The position numbers were made by a program, and so were the translations under genes. The notes beneath the pieces were generated by a model. The model saw nothing but the letters and a program-made list of their open reading frames with translations, was not told where the DNA came from and searched no databases. A DNA stretch of 64,000 nt, from NCBI GenBank assembly GCA_900230115.1, contig LT907983.1, positions 3,735,001-3,799,000 on the forward strand, read 5' to 3'. Below, in pieces: positions 17,010 through 26,763 of the stretch (position 1 is the first letter of the stretch; each line of letters begins with the position of its first letter). Source of the stretch: Spirosomataceae bacterium TFI 002. GTDB lineage: Bacteria; Bacteroidota; Bacteroidia; Cytophagales; Spirosomataceae.

Positions 17010-18022
17010 TTTTTTCTCCAATTCACAATCGCCTTTGTCATAGCCTCAAATTCGATTAGGAAACCATCGTGACCATAAGTAGAGTCTATCTCTTCAAATG
17101 TAGCATTAGGTATATTGGCGGCTAAAAATCGTTGCTCTTCTACTGGGAAAAGAACGTCACTACTTATGCCTATAACCAAGGTTTTTGCTTTTACTAATGC
17201 GAGAGCGTCAGCTAATGAGCCTCTTCCTCTACTCACATCATGTGAGTCAAACATCTTACTTAATGACCAATACGAAAAAGCATTGAATCTCCTTTGAATT
17301 TTTTCGCCCTGATAGTTTTGATAGGTATTTGCACGAAAGAAATTTATTTGACCTTCGTCACGAGACTGAGTTCTATTATATGTTTCGTAATTGCGGTAGG
17401 AGAGGAGAGCGATTGATCTTGCTATTCTCAGACCATCTATTCCTGCCTTAGGATTACGTTTTTTCCATGATTCGTCTGCTTCAATGGCCATTCTTTGAGA
17501 CTCATTGAATGCTATTCCCCAAGGCGAATGAACCGCATTGGTGGAGAATAAAATCATTTCTTTGAAAATATCGGGCTGAGAAATGGACCATTCTAATGCT
17601 TGTTGTCCACCAAGTGAGCCAGCCATAAGCGTGTTGATTTGGTCGATTCCAAGATGTTCTCTCAATTTATCAAAACTGAGTACTACATCTCTATTGGTTA
17701 AAAAAGGAAAGTCGTGAAAGAAAGGCTCTCCTGTTTCGGGATTATTGCTAAGCGGGTTGGTACTGCCATAGTGAGAACCCAAAATATTGGCACAAATTAC
17801 AAAGTGCTCTTCAGGATTAAAGAGTCGTCCAGAGCCTATGAGGCCATTCCACCATTCGGAAGGATTGGCATTTCCTGTAAATGCATGGCATACCCAAATA
17901 ACATTGTCTTTGGACTCATTGAGTTTACCATAGGTAGTATAAGCAAGCTCGATATACGGTAACCATTCTCCACTTTCAAGTTGAAAAGGCTCTTCGTGTC
18001 TGTAGGTGAAATTTTGTAACAT
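17006..18022 (-). CDS. metX: Homoserine O-acetyltransferase
   Basis: This enzyme acylates homoserine with acetyl-CoA (succinyl-CoA cannot be excluded) in methionine synthesis. The alpha/beta hydrolase fold is shown by VCHAFTGNANPSEWW, ANILGSHYGSTNP, the nucleophile motif LMAGSLGGQQALEW (Ser136), GISSDVLFP and the final YGHDGFLIE His. The ORF could begin at 18058, but MLQNFTYRHEEPF at 18022 is the better family start. It follows metY, 40 bases apart, behind the same SAM riboswitch. The stop overlaps the convergent esterase gene by four bases. Confidence 0.93.
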   Translation of the reverse strand: MLQNFTYRHEEPFQLESGEWLPYIELAYTTYGKLNESKDNVIWVCHAFTGNANPSEWWNGLIGSGRLFNPEEHFVICANILGSHYGSTNPLSNNPETGEPFFHDFPFLTNRDVVLSFDKLREHLGIDQINTLMAGSLGGQQALEWSISQPDIFKEMILFSTNAVHSPWGIAFNESQRMAIEADESWKKRNPKAGIDGLRIARSIALLSYRNYETYNRTQSRDEGQINFFRANTYQNYQGEKIQRRFNAFSYWSLSKMFDSHDVSRGRGSLADALALVKAKTLVIGISSDVLFPVEEQRFLAANIPNATFEEIDSTYGHDGFLIEFEAMTKAIVNWRKN

Positions 18023-18033
18023 AGTACAAATAA

Positions 18034-18055
18034 CCCTCTCCCTATGGGGAGAGGG
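18034..18055 (-). repeat. GC-rich hairpin between metY and metX
   Basis: CCCTCTCCC (18034-18042) pairs perfectly with GGGAGAGGG (18047-18055) around a four-base loop, in the short gap between the metY stop and the metX start. On the transcribed strand it is followed by TTATTTG. It could lower metX expression relative to metY, or it could be a small dispersed palindrome. Confidence 0.6.
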
Positions 18056-18062
18056 CAATTTA

Positions 18063-19370
<1,308 letters not shown>

Positions 19371-19413
19371 TTAAACTCAGACACGGATGTCTGTCTCCGA
19401 ATTTCGGATAATA

Positions 19414-19449
19414 AAACCAATGATTTTTTTAATTGTAAACGATTGGTTT
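19414..19449 (-). terminator. Expression-platform hairpin of the SAM riboswitch
   Basis: AAACCAAT (19449-19442), part of the P1 3' strand, is complementary to ATTGGTTT (19421-19414) and is followed by TATTAT on the transcribed strand. The two structures cannot form together, as expected for a switch. Whether this helix is the terminator or the antiterminator cannot be decided by eye. Confidence 0.55.
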
Positions 19450-19564
19450 ATAAGTCCCAAAAGCCACTATGGCACCTCAGGTAGGTATTGGCACCTTATC
19501 GAATGTTCGATGGTTGCCCGAGTTTCATAGAGCCCATTCTCTCCACTCGTCTTTATAAATCAAT
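19442..19564 (-). promoter_or_regulatory. SAM-I riboswitch (S-box) aptamer
   Basis: Read on the minus strand, the core has CTATGAAACTCGGGCAACC and AAGGTGCCAATACCTACC, the signature segments of the SAM-I aptamer (J1/2, P2 with kink-turn, and the P3 region). P1 forms from ATTGATTTATAA (19564-19553) and TTATAAACCAAT (19453-19442), with one mismatch over 12 positions. The 3' P1 strand can instead pair with ATTGGTTT at 19421-19414, giving a mutually exclusive hairpin before the metY start at 19346. High SAM is expected to reduce metY-metX expression. Binding is inferred from sequence. Confidence 0.93.
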
Positions 19565-19624
19565 CTTGAGCAAAAGCTCCAAAGACTAAAAGTCTTTTTG
19601 TGATTGATGAAACAAATATATGTG

Positions 19625-19653
19625 AAAAAGCTCCTTCGAACAAAAGGAGCTTT
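19625..19653 (-). terminator. Rho-independent terminator after the STN/surface-repeat gene
   Basis: The arms AAAGCTCCTT (19627-19636) and AAGGAGCTTT (19644-19653) pair over ten bases around a seven-base loop. On the minus strand the stem is followed by a run of T. It lies 38 bases past the stop of the STN-domain gene, ending the sigma/FecR operon before the riboswitch. Confidence 0.85.
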
Positions 19654-19690
19654 GAAAATAATCTTCGCGATGTCTTTTTTTAATATGTTT

Positions 19691-21466
19691 TTAAGACTTG
19701 TTGCACAGCCTAATACCGAACTTATAACCCACCCAAGAGTATAATTTGCCATTTGAGCCAAAGAGATTGATATCCCTATCGGCCAAAAGGAGTTTTCCAT
19801 AATTGGAGAAATCTAGGCGAGAGTCGGTAGAGGTGTATACATTAATGGTGGGTGCAACAAAAAATGCTATACGGGAGCCTAGCTTTGCTTCAAAATTTAA
19901 TGACGCCTTGAAATTTTGGCTGAGGTAATCTAAATGGTCAATATCCGAAGGAGCATAAAGGCTACTCTCGATTTCAAAACTAGATCCAAATGATTTTCCA
20001 TATTGCCAACTAGTACCCAGACCGTAACCCAATCCTAGTAAAGGTTTGTTGCTTTTACCGTAACTAAATCCTGAACTTATGATATTGTAAAGTTTTGGTA
20101 CGCCAGTCTTAAAGCTAAGTTCGGTATCGTTCAACTCACTATATGCAATTTCTAGTCTTCTATATCCTCCATATTTGGCGTAAGAAAATAGGCCTATAGG
20201 AACTCCACTATTAACTTTTGAGATATTAACAACTCCCAACTGAACACCCTTGGTAAAGTTGGTTGCATAATTTACGGGGGCTATTTGAATGCCAGACATT
20301 TCTTTCATGGCCATATTAAATCCTCCTGCTATTTGTGCTCCAACTGTTTTCTTTAAGTTAATATTTGCAAGTCCGCTTATCACGGCTCCTTTCGATTCTC
20401 CTAAATCCACATTAACACTACCGGCTATTTGAACTCCTTTGAGATCGTTACCTACTACATTGGCAAAGCCAGCTATTTGAACACCAGTTACATTTTTACG
20501 AACAAGATTAATTATGCCTCCCAATTCAGCTTTATTAATATTACCAGCATATCCACCTAAAACATTGAATGAGAAGTCATTTGTCACGTGAGGGCTTAGT
20601 CTATGGTTTGTCCCTACAAATGGCAGTAACGAAACTTGCCAAGTTCTATACAGGCTATCTTGAATGTTTTTGTAATGAAGGTTCTGTTTTGTGGTCATGA
20701 ACCAATTCAAAAAGCTCTCTTTTCCTGTTTCAAGTTTGGAGCCTATTTGTTTTAATTCTTGTTCAATATCCAATTTGTCATTTGTTAAGATTGGAGTTTC
20801 TCGATCCGGAAATTCAATCGTCATTTCAGGTTTTTCTGGCTGTGGTAAACTGTCAAAATGAATTTCTTTTATTTTAATCTGTGTGACTTCTGTGGTTATT
20901 TTCTTCTCCTTTATAGAGTGTTGAAGTGCGATGTTCAGCTTTCTATCTTTTCTGCCAAAAATCTCGACAACTTGGGAATCAAAATTTTCTTTTGAAACTC
21001 TCAAGTCAATTTCATTTTGATGAATAGGAAGTTTTATTTTATAATATCCTTTCTGATTCGAGAGGGAAGAAGCCAACGTTATGGGTTCATAAATACTGAC
21101 ATTTTCTATTTGCTCGCCAGTTTCATGGTCCATGATATAACCAGAGAGGTAAAAGTCTTTCTTAGTGTTTTTGTTTAAAATGATGTAGTCTCCTTGGCTT
21201 TTGAAAGTTACCTTAGACTCAAATATGCCTTCGAGCACATCACTGAGCTTTTGATCTCGAATATTGAGATTGATGATTCTATGAACATCGATTTGGTTTG
21301 GGCTATAGGAGAACTTGAATTCACCCTTAGTTTCAATCTTCTTTAACACAGTTGCAATGCTTTCACCTTTTGCTGTGATGCTTATTGTTTTATCAAGGTG
21401 ATTGATTTGTCCAAAAGCTATGGAGTAGAAAGTAAAGAGGAAGTAAGTGATTAATAGTTTTTTCAT
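19691..21466 (-). CDS. STN-domain protein with carboxypeptidase-like and surface-repeat domains
   Basis: The 591-residue protein has a signal peptide (to about residue 19, SIAFGQ), then an STN domain (about 28-80, ISITAKGESIATVLKKIETK). A carboxypeptidase-regulatory-like beta domain follows (about 105-185, LSGYIMDHETGEQIENVSIY). Residues about 310-420 carry repeats of the form GVQIAGFANVVGNDLKGVQI and GAVISGLANINL, like the LA_2272 surface-repeat family. A barrel-like C-terminus with alternating aromatic strands ends the protein. In the usual sigma/FecR locus the third gene is a TonB-dependent receptor; here the plug and TonB barrel are absent. It is probably a surface sensor acting through the FecR protein next door, which is inferred. 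Confidence 0.8.
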   Translation of the reverse strand: MKKLLITYFLFTFYSIAFGQINHLDKTISITAKGESIATVLKKIETKGEFKFSYSPNQIDVHRIINLNIRDQKLSDVLEGIFESKVTFKSQGDYIILNKNTKKDFYLSGYIMDHETGEQIENVSIYEPITLASSLSNQKGYYKIKLPIHQNEIDLRVSKENFDSQVVEIFGRKDRKLNIALQHSIKEKKITTEVTQIKIKEIHFDSLPQPEKPEMTIEFPDRETPILTNDKLDIEQELKQIGSKLETGKESFLNWFMTTKQNLHYKNIQDSLYRTWQVSLLPFVGTNHRLSPHVTNDFSFNVLGGYAGNINKAELGGIINLVRKNVTGVQIAGFANVVGNDLKGVQIAGSVNVDLGESKGAVISGLANINLKKTVGAQIAGGFNMAMKEMSGIQIAPVNYATNFTKGVQLGVVNISKVNSGVPIGLFSYAKYGGYRRLEIAYSELNDTELSFKTGVPKLYNIISSGFSYGKSNKPLLGLGYGLGTSWQYGKSFGSSFEIESSLYAPSDIDHLDYLSQNFKASLNFEAKLGSRIAFFVAPTINVYTSTDSRLDFSNYGKLLLADRDINLFGSNGKLYSWVGYKFGIRLCNKS

Positions 21467-21497
21467 TGTATCTTTTTTTAGAAAGACAGTTAATTAT

Positions 21498-22448
21498 CTA
21501 AATACCCCTATCGTCACTTTGTTTTTTTGTTAGAATATAGTTTTTCTTCTCTTTTGTAAGGTTTAAATTGAGTGTAACGGCTATGATTTCAAGAGCATTG
21601 TCGAGCTTCTCATTTTCAAAAGTGGTGGTAAGGGCATATTTGTCCCAATCTGAGCCTCTAAGCATAATATCGCTTTTGTAGCCTTGGTTCAGGGCGTCTA
21701 CCACATCTTTTATGTTGGAATTATTAAATTCGAAAATTTTGGTTTTATAAGCAAACACATTTTTATTAAGCATTTTAGCTGTTTTTATCGTGTCATTTTT
21801 ACTCTCAAATACAGCTTCTTCTCCTTTGTGAAGAATAACTTTTTTCTTTTTGCCAAACACTACTAGTCCAGTATTTACGCTAACTTTTACATTTTGATCA
21901 CGGGCGGTTACATTAAAACTAGTGCCTAAGACTTTTACTTCAGTGCCATTGGCTTCTATTATAAATGGTTTTTCTGGGTCTTTTGCTATTTCAAAAAAAG
22001 CTTCTCCAGTTATTTTAACTTTCCGCTCTTCTCCTTTGAACTCCTCTGGATATTGAAAATGTGAAAATGAGTTTAGCGTTACAATGCTACCATCATTTAA
22101 GGTAAAGGTTTTTGTTTCATTTTCGGTTAGAGCAACTATGATTTTGGATTCTTTGGGCCAAAAGAAAAGTGACAAAGTTAGTGCGACACCAGCAATTGCG
22201 GCTGCGAGCCAAAAGTGCCTTTTGGGTTCTTTCTTTTCTACTGTTTTAGCTGCTACTTTTTGCCAAGCTTTCTCTTTGTTAAAGCTTAGTGAGTCTTTGG
22301 AGTTTAACTTCCAGAGCTTATGATATCGCTCAAGTTCTTTTTGATTTTCAGGGTTATCCTTTAACCAGATAGAGATATTATTCAAATCTTCTTCTGATGC
22401 TGAGTGATCAAAATACCTTGCGATTAAGCTGTCATCTATCTGTTTCAT
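21498..22448 (-). CDS. FecR family anti-sigma protein
   Basis: This 316-residue inner-membrane protein has an N-terminal cytoplasmic part (about 1-78), one transmembrane helix (about 80-98) and a periplasmic FecR domain (about 110-215, TFTLNDGSIVTLNSFSHFQY and EAFFEIAKDPEKPFIIEANG). A C-terminal DUF4974/STN-like domain (about 245-310) follows. It transmits an outer-membrane signal to the ECF sigma factor. Its start and the sigma stop share an ATGA overlap, and the STN-domain protein follows after 31 bases, giving a three-gene unit. Confidence 0.92.
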   Translation of the reverse strand: MKQIDDSLIARYFDHSASEEDLNNISIWLKDNPENQKELERYHKLWKLNSKDSLSFNKEKAWQKVAAKTVEKKEPKRHFWLAAAIAGVALTLSLFFWPKESKIIVALTENETKTFTLNDGSIVTLNSFSHFQYPEEFKGEERKVKITGEAFFEIAKDPEKPFIIEANGTEVKVLGTSFNVTARDQNVKVSVNTGLVVFGKKKKVILHKGEEAVFESKNDTIKTAKMLNKNVFAYKTKIFEFNNSNIKDVVDALNQGYKSDIMLRGSDWDKYALTTTFENEKLDNALEIIAVTLNLNLTKEKKNYILTKKQSDDRGI

Positions 22449-23044
22449 AGGTTTAAAAACAATAAGATTAAGATATTTACTAAATAGTCAGATAGAGCCG
22501 AACGCATCAATTTGAGTGCTTTGCCAATTTGATTTTCAACAGTTTTGATGCTTAGGTTAAGCTCTTGAGCTATCTCTTTATACTTTTTCTCCTCGTAGCG
22601 ATTCATTTTAAAAATTCGCTTACACTGTGGAGGTAGTTGATTGAGAGCAATTTCAATTTCATTGGCTAATTCATTGCCAATCGTATCTTCTTCTACTGCT
22701 AAACTGTAATTGGTCTCATAAAAGTTACTAAGTTCTTGGTAACGTGCTACTACTTTATCATGCTTAATGAGGTTGAGGCTGTAATTATGAACCGACTTAT
22801 ATAAAAATGCTTTTACGGAGCCAGTTACTATTGTTTTCTCTCTTTTGTCCCAAAAATTGACAAACACTTGTTGGACAGCATCCTCAGCTTCACTAGGTTT
22901 TCTCAATATAGAGTTGGCATACCTACATAGCGGTTCATAGTGCAGATCGAATAATTTTTCGAAAGCATTACTGTCTCCATTTCTTATGGCAGAAATTTCG
23001 CTGGGCTCCAAATTTTGAACTTTTCTTTGCTGAGATACAAACAT
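22445..23044 (-). CDS. ECF sigma factor, Bacteroidetes family 1 type
   Basis: The 199-residue factor has region 2 (AIRNGDSNAFEKLFDLHYEP, EAEDAVQQVFVNFWDKRE) and region 4 (ALNQLPPQCKRIFKMNRYEE, SIKTVENQIGKALKLMRS). These are the features of the family usually partnered with FecR. The last 15 residues are hydrophobic, which is common in this group. It is the first gene of the operon and is divergent from the DUF2807 lipoprotein gene, 185 bases away, which could be a target. Confidence 0.93.
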   Translation of the reverse strand: MFVSQQRKVQNLEPSEISAIRNGDSNAFEKLFDLHYEPLCRYANSILRKPSEAEDAVQQVFVNFWDKREKTIVTGSVKAFLYKSVHNYSLNLIKHDKVVARYQELSNFYETNYSLAVEEDTIGNELANEIEIALNQLPPQCKRIFKMNRYEEKKYKEIAQELNLSIKTVENQIGKALKLMRSALSDYLVNILILLFLNL

Positions 23045-23229
23045 AGAGAGTTATTGCTCTTTTTCATAAGTAGGACAACTCTTGTGGGCAAAACCCCTAC
23101 GAAAATATTTTTTTTATTTAGAGATAGGGGTATTCAGGTTTTTCATTGTCTGAATAATAGGTGGGGTTCAATGCAACCCTTTTTAAACTTATCGCATCTT
23201 AAAATCATTGCTACAGCAATAACCAAATT

Positions 23230-23958
23230 ATGAAAAAGCTATCAATAACATTATTTACGATTTTCAGTATCGCCCTACTACAATCCTGCAACTTTGGAAT
23301 ATTTGAGGATAAGATTTCTCCACGTGGAGAGGAAGAGAAAGTATATGATCTCTCCGATTTTGATGAAATTAAATACGGAAGTGCTTTCGAAGTGCAAATT
23401 ATTGCGAGTTCAGAATTTAAAGTAACTGCTCAAGGAGATAGTCGTGACTTAGACGACTTAGATGTGAGAGTTAGAGACGGAGAACTTACTATTGGTTACT
23501 TAAAAAGTGGCTGGTTTAGTGGTAATAAACGCTATCGTATGAAGCTAGTGATAGAAACGCCATCTATAAAAGAGTTGGACTTAAGTGGAGCGAGTGATAC
23601 CGAAGTTTTAGATTTTGGTCAATTAGATAAAATTGAAATTGAAGTGTCTGGTGCATCTAAGTTAAGGTTCAAAGTCCCAATTGTAGAGCTAGACATGGAT
23701 ATGAGTGGGGCTAGTACTTCAAATTTTTATGAAGAAATAGATTTTGCCAAAGCTGAGGTTTCTGGGGCTTCTACCTTAAACGCGGTTGAAAAAGATGTTT
23801 TAGAAGCAGTATTGGATGTTTCGGGTGCAAGTAAAGTGAACATTTCTGTATTGGACAAGTTAGAAGTGAAAGCATCTGGAGCTAGTACAGTAAAATATAG
23901 AGGCAATCCAGACGTTAAACAAAATACAAGTGGAGCAAGTAAAGTCGTGAAAGACTAA
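23230..23958 (+). CDS. Head-GIN/DUF2807 lipoprotein with SGAS repeats
   Basis: A lipoprotein signal ends at Cys20 (IALLQSCNFG). The mature part is a DUF2807 (putative auto-transporter adhesin, head GIN) domain. Seven SGAS units recur about every 20 residues from roughly residue 118 to 238 (LSGASD, VSGASK, MSGAST and so on), as expected for a right-handed beta helix. It is probably anchored in the outer membrane or periplasm. The family function is not established. A strong terminator follows 35 bases after the stop. Confidence 0.88.
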   Translation: MKKLSITLFTIFSIALLQSCNFGIFEDKISPRGEEEKVYDLSDFDEIKYGSAFEVQIIASSEFKVTAQGDSRDLDDLDVRVRDGELTIGYLKSGWFSGNKRYRMKLVIETPSIKELDLSGASDTEVLDFGQLDKIEIEVSGASKLRFKVPIVELDMDMSGASTSNFYEEIDFAKAEVSGASTLNAVEKDVLEAVLDVSGASKVNISVLDKLEVKASGASTVKYRGNPDVKQNTSGASKVVKD

Positions 23959-23993
23959 AAGATTATATAATACACAAATTAATGAAAAATGGA

Positions 23994-24017
23994 AGGTCGC
24001 TGAAAAGCGACCTTTTT
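23994..24017 (+). terminator. Rho-independent terminator
   Basis: AGGTCGCT (23994-24001) pairs with AGCGACCT (24006-24013) around a GAAA loop and is followed by a T-tract. It ends the DUF2807 lipoprotein gene. Confidence 0.9.
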
Positions 24018-24064
24018 CTTTGTGGTAGAGCGAAGGGTTTGCTCTTTCTAGTGAAATTTTCAGA

Positions 24065-24101
24065 CAAAAAAATATCTCACAAGAGCAATGACTTGTGAGG
24101 T
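24065..24101 (-). terminator. Rho-independent terminator of the sulfatase gene
   Basis: CTCACAAG (24076-24083) and CTTGTGAG (24092-24099) form a perfect eight-base stem. On the minus strand the stem runs into ATATTTTTTT. It lies just past the sulfatase stop at 24121. Confidence 0.8.
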
Positions 24102-24120
24102 ATGAGTTTTGAGAAACGCT

Positions 24121-25719
24121 TTACTTTATTTTCCCTTTCTCTTTATACTTATTGATATAGAAATCATCCAGCTCTTTAGAATCTTTGTATTTCACTCGAA
24201 GATCTGCGAGTTTAACCTTCATATCTTTTACTACATCCGCGTATGCGGGATCATTGTACACACTTTTCATTTCGAGTGGGTCTTTCTTTCTGTCGTACAA
24301 TTCCCACTCATCCACATCGTAATAGAAGTGAATTAACTTGTAGTCTTCGTTTACGATTGCGTAATGACGCTTTACAGCATGTATGCCCGGATATTCGTAA
24401 TAGTGGTAGTAAACAGCATCTCTAAAACCTTCATTATTTCCCTTGAAAAGCGGGATCAGGTTTTCGCCCTGCATGTCACTAGGAGCAGTGACTCCTGCAG
24501 CTGCAAGTATGGTTTGTGCAAAGTCAAGGTTCTGCACCATTTGAGTATTCCTACTTTTAGGTGCAATTACACCGGGCCATTTAACTAGCAAAGGAGTTTT
24601 GAATGACTCATTGTAAATAAAACGCTTATCGAACCAGCCATGCTCGCCCAAATAAAACCCTTGGTCCGACGTGTAAATAACAATCGTGTTTTCTGCCAAG
24701 CCGCTTTCTTCTAAGTAATCCAAAACTTTCCCTACACCTTCATCTACAGAGGCTATGCTACCAAGGTAATCTTGCATGTATCGTTGGTAACGCCATTGCA
24801 TTTTCTCTTTTTGACTCATATTCGGGAAACTCTTCTTGAACTCCTCATTCATTGGGTCGTAAACTGCATCCCAAGCAGCTCTCTGGCTTTCGTCCATTCT
24901 GCCCAAATTGCCATTGTAAGCATTTTTGTCCCAATTCGCAGTTTCTGGAATTCCAAGCTCATCCATTAGTTCTGGACGAATTTTAGAATCTCCTGCCCAA
25001 TTCATATGTGTGAGAAGATTCATTTCAGCTTCTTTTGCCGCACTTCCTCTTCCTTCGTAGTTGTCGAAAAGGGTTTCTGGTTCTGGAAAAGTTTTATTGA
25101 TGTAGGTCTTGTAATGTCTCTCAGCAGGTAGCCACTCTCTATGCGGAGCCTTGTGGAGGTATGCCATGAAAAATGGCTTGTCATCTTGGCGTTCGTTTTT
25201 TAACCAATTGATAGTGAGGTCTGTAATGATGTCGGTGACATAACCCTGAATGGTTTTTTTGCCCTCTTTCTTGGTAATGAAATCTGGATTGTAATAATGT
25301 CCTTGACCAGGTAAGATTTGGAATTCATCAAAACCTTTTGGGTTATTTCCAAAGTGTAGCTTACCAAACATGGCGGTTTGGTAACCATTCTGTTGGAGAA
25401 GTTGAGGGAATGTCATTTGAGTGGTATCAAAAGGAAAGTTGTTGTCAATTTTCCCATTCAAATGGCTATGCTTTCCCGTTAGTATTACCGCTCTGGACGG
25501 AGCACAGATTGAATTTGTTACACAGGCATTTGTGAATAACATACCCTCGTTTGCGATTCGATCAATATTTGGGGTCTCAATAAGTCTATTATCATAAGCC
25601 GAAATCGCCTGATAGGCATGATCGTCCGACATGATAAAAAGTATGTTTGGAGCTTTTTTAGGCTGGTTACAACTGGAGAATAATAATCCAGCAGCAAAAA
25701 TGAGTAGTATTTTTTTCAT
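24121..25719 (-). CDS. Sulfatase (type I, formylglycine-dependent)
   Basis: The protein hydrolyses sulfate esters after export. It carries a lipoprotein signal (GLLFSSCNQ, Cys17), the early metal motif NILFIMSDDHAYQAIS, and the sulfatase signature ICAPSRAVILTGKHSHLNG, whose Cys72 would be converted to formylglycine. Further motifs are GYQTAMFGKLHFG, a YTSDQGFYLGEHGWFDKR metal segment, and TPLLVKWPG. I place the start at 25719 (MKKILL) and not at 25737, since the lipoprotein signal begins there. The substrate is unknown (sulfated glycan is likely), and no SusCD or glycosidase genes are adjacent. The required maturase is not in the window. Confidence 0.92.
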   Translation of the reverse strand: MKKILLIFAAGLLFSSCNQPKKAPNILFIMSDDHAYQAISAYDNRLIETPNIDRIANEGMLFTNACVTNSICAPSRAVILTGKHSHLNGKIDNNFPFDTTQMTFPQLLQQNGYQTAMFGKLHFGNNPKGFDEFQILPGQGHYYNPDFITKKEGKKTIQGYVTDIITDLTINWLKNERQDDKPFFMAYLHKAPHREWLPAERHYKTYINKTFPEPETLFDNYEGRGSAAKEAEMNLLTHMNWAGDSKIRPELMDELGIPETANWDKNAYNGNLGRMDESQRAAWDAVYDPMNEEFKKSFPNMSQKEKMQWRYQRYMQDYLGSIASVDEGVGKVLDYLEESGLAENTIVIYTSDQGFYLGEHGWFDKRFIYNESFKTPLLVKWPGVIAPKSRNTQMVQNLDFAQTILAAAGVTAPSDMQGENLIPLFKGNNEGFRDAVYYHYYEYPGIHAVKRHYAIVNEDYKLIHFYYDVDEWELYDRKKDPLEMKSVYNDPAYADVVKDMKVKLADLRVKYKDSKELDDFYINKYKEKGKIK

Positions 25720-25730
25720 TGTAGTTGAAT

Positions 25731-25770
25731 AAAACAAGACCTGACATTTGGTATAGCCAGGTCTTGTTTT
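25731..25770 (-). terminator. Stem-loop between the hypothetical gene and the sulfatase
   Basis: AAAACAAGACCTG (25731-25743) and CAGGTCTTGTTTT (25758-25770) pair over 13 bases. The arms are flanked by A and T runs on both strands, so it terminates the gene at 25778 on the minus strand, just before the sulfatase start. Confidence 0.85.
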
Positions 25771-25777
25771 GTAATTA

Positions 25778-26629
25778 TTATTTTCTTTTGCTTCCCATCA
25801 TTTCATTTCCCTGAATTTTGAGAATGATTCCATTTACGGAGCCATCTGCGTTACGCTTGAAAACAGCTTCTCCATCATAATCTACTATCTTGAAAACATC
25901 AGGCTTGTCTGTCTTTTTCATAATGCCTTCCCCTTGGTCCGAAGATCCGTACAAGTCTCCACCCTCTTTAGCAGTTACTTCCAATTCACGGATTGGAGAC
26001 GATTCAAACTCGTATAAGCCTATAAATGAGTTTTCAGCTTTCGCATTCATCATTTCTTTGGCACCTATTATTGTAGTTCCTTGTACCAAGATAAAAACGC
26101 TATCTATTACATTGTCTTCGTTACGAGTGAATATAAGATCACTATTGTATTCATCACCATAAAACTGGTCAATGATACTTGTTACCGCAATAGGTCCTTT
26201 ACCAACCTCGGGTAAAGAGGCCATCACAACTCCATTCTCCACTGTCAGTGTCATGGATGAAACAGGACCGTCTGCCATGATAAATTTACCTTCATAGTCT
26301 TCTAGCGGTGGAATCACTCTAGTTGCACTAATTTCTTGTCCTTCAACCTGAAGAGTAAGTGAAGCAACTTGCTTGTTTTCGTTACGGTTAAATTTAACTT
26401 CACCACCATAACCAACGACTTCATAAGTATCAGCAGTTTTTGAGGCTTTTAATTCTGCTTTTCCTTGTCCTACAGCATTGCCGTATAATTTGTCGTTCTC
26501 CCAGCTTACAATGATTTTTTCAAAAGGTGCGTTGGCAACTTTATAATCTCCGAGGTAATGTTTAGCGTTTTGAGCACTTAATTGTACTCCTACAAATAGG
26601 CAAAATGCCAAGATTGATAGTTTTTTCAT
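25778..26629 (-). CDS. Secreted protein with three tandem lipocalin-like repeats
   Basis: The 283-residue protein has a signal peptide (to about residue 19, GVQLSAQ) and three related repeats of about 85 residues. The repeat starts are LGDYKV (about 26), YEGKFIM (about 112) and FIGLYEFE (about 205). Each ends in a pattern like FNRNENKQVASLTLQVEGQE or FKRNADGSVNGIILKIQGNE. The pattern fits the DUF3471 beta domain that often follows serine hydrolases, but here there is no enzyme domain. It is probably periplasmic or on the surface. Function is unknown. The sulfatase gene follows after a strong stem-loop. Confidence 0.75.
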   Translation of the reverse strand: MKKLSILAFCLFVGVQLSAQNAKHYLGDYKVANAPFEKIIVSWENDKLYGNAVGQGKAELKASKTADTYEVVGYGGEVKFNRNENKQVASLTLQVEGQEISATRVIPPLEDYEGKFIMADGPVSSMTLTVENGVVMASLPEVGKGPIAVTSIIDQFYGDEYNSDLIFTRNEDNVIDSVFILVQGTTIIGAKEMMNAKAENSFIGLYEFESSPIRELEVTAKEGGDLYGSSDQGEGIMKKTDKPDVFKIVDYDGEAVFKRNADGSVNGIILKIQGNEMMGSKRK

Positions 26630-26711
26630 CTTTTAGATCAGGTAAAATTTTAGTTCAATAGATAATTTCTCTAAAATAGACATTTTGCTCGAAAAGCATA
26701 GTTACAAATGC

Positions 26712-26740
26712 TTGATAAACTTTTGGAATACATATTTTTG
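26712..26740 (+). promoter_or_regulatory. Promoter of metF
   Basis: TTG (26712-26714), 18 bases of spacing and TATTTTTG (26733-26740) match the Bacteroidota -33/-7 pattern (TTTG, about 19, TAnnTTTG). The start codon follows 23 bases after the -7 element. Confidence 0.55.
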
Positions 26741-26763
26741 CGTATAAATAATGCATTTTATAC

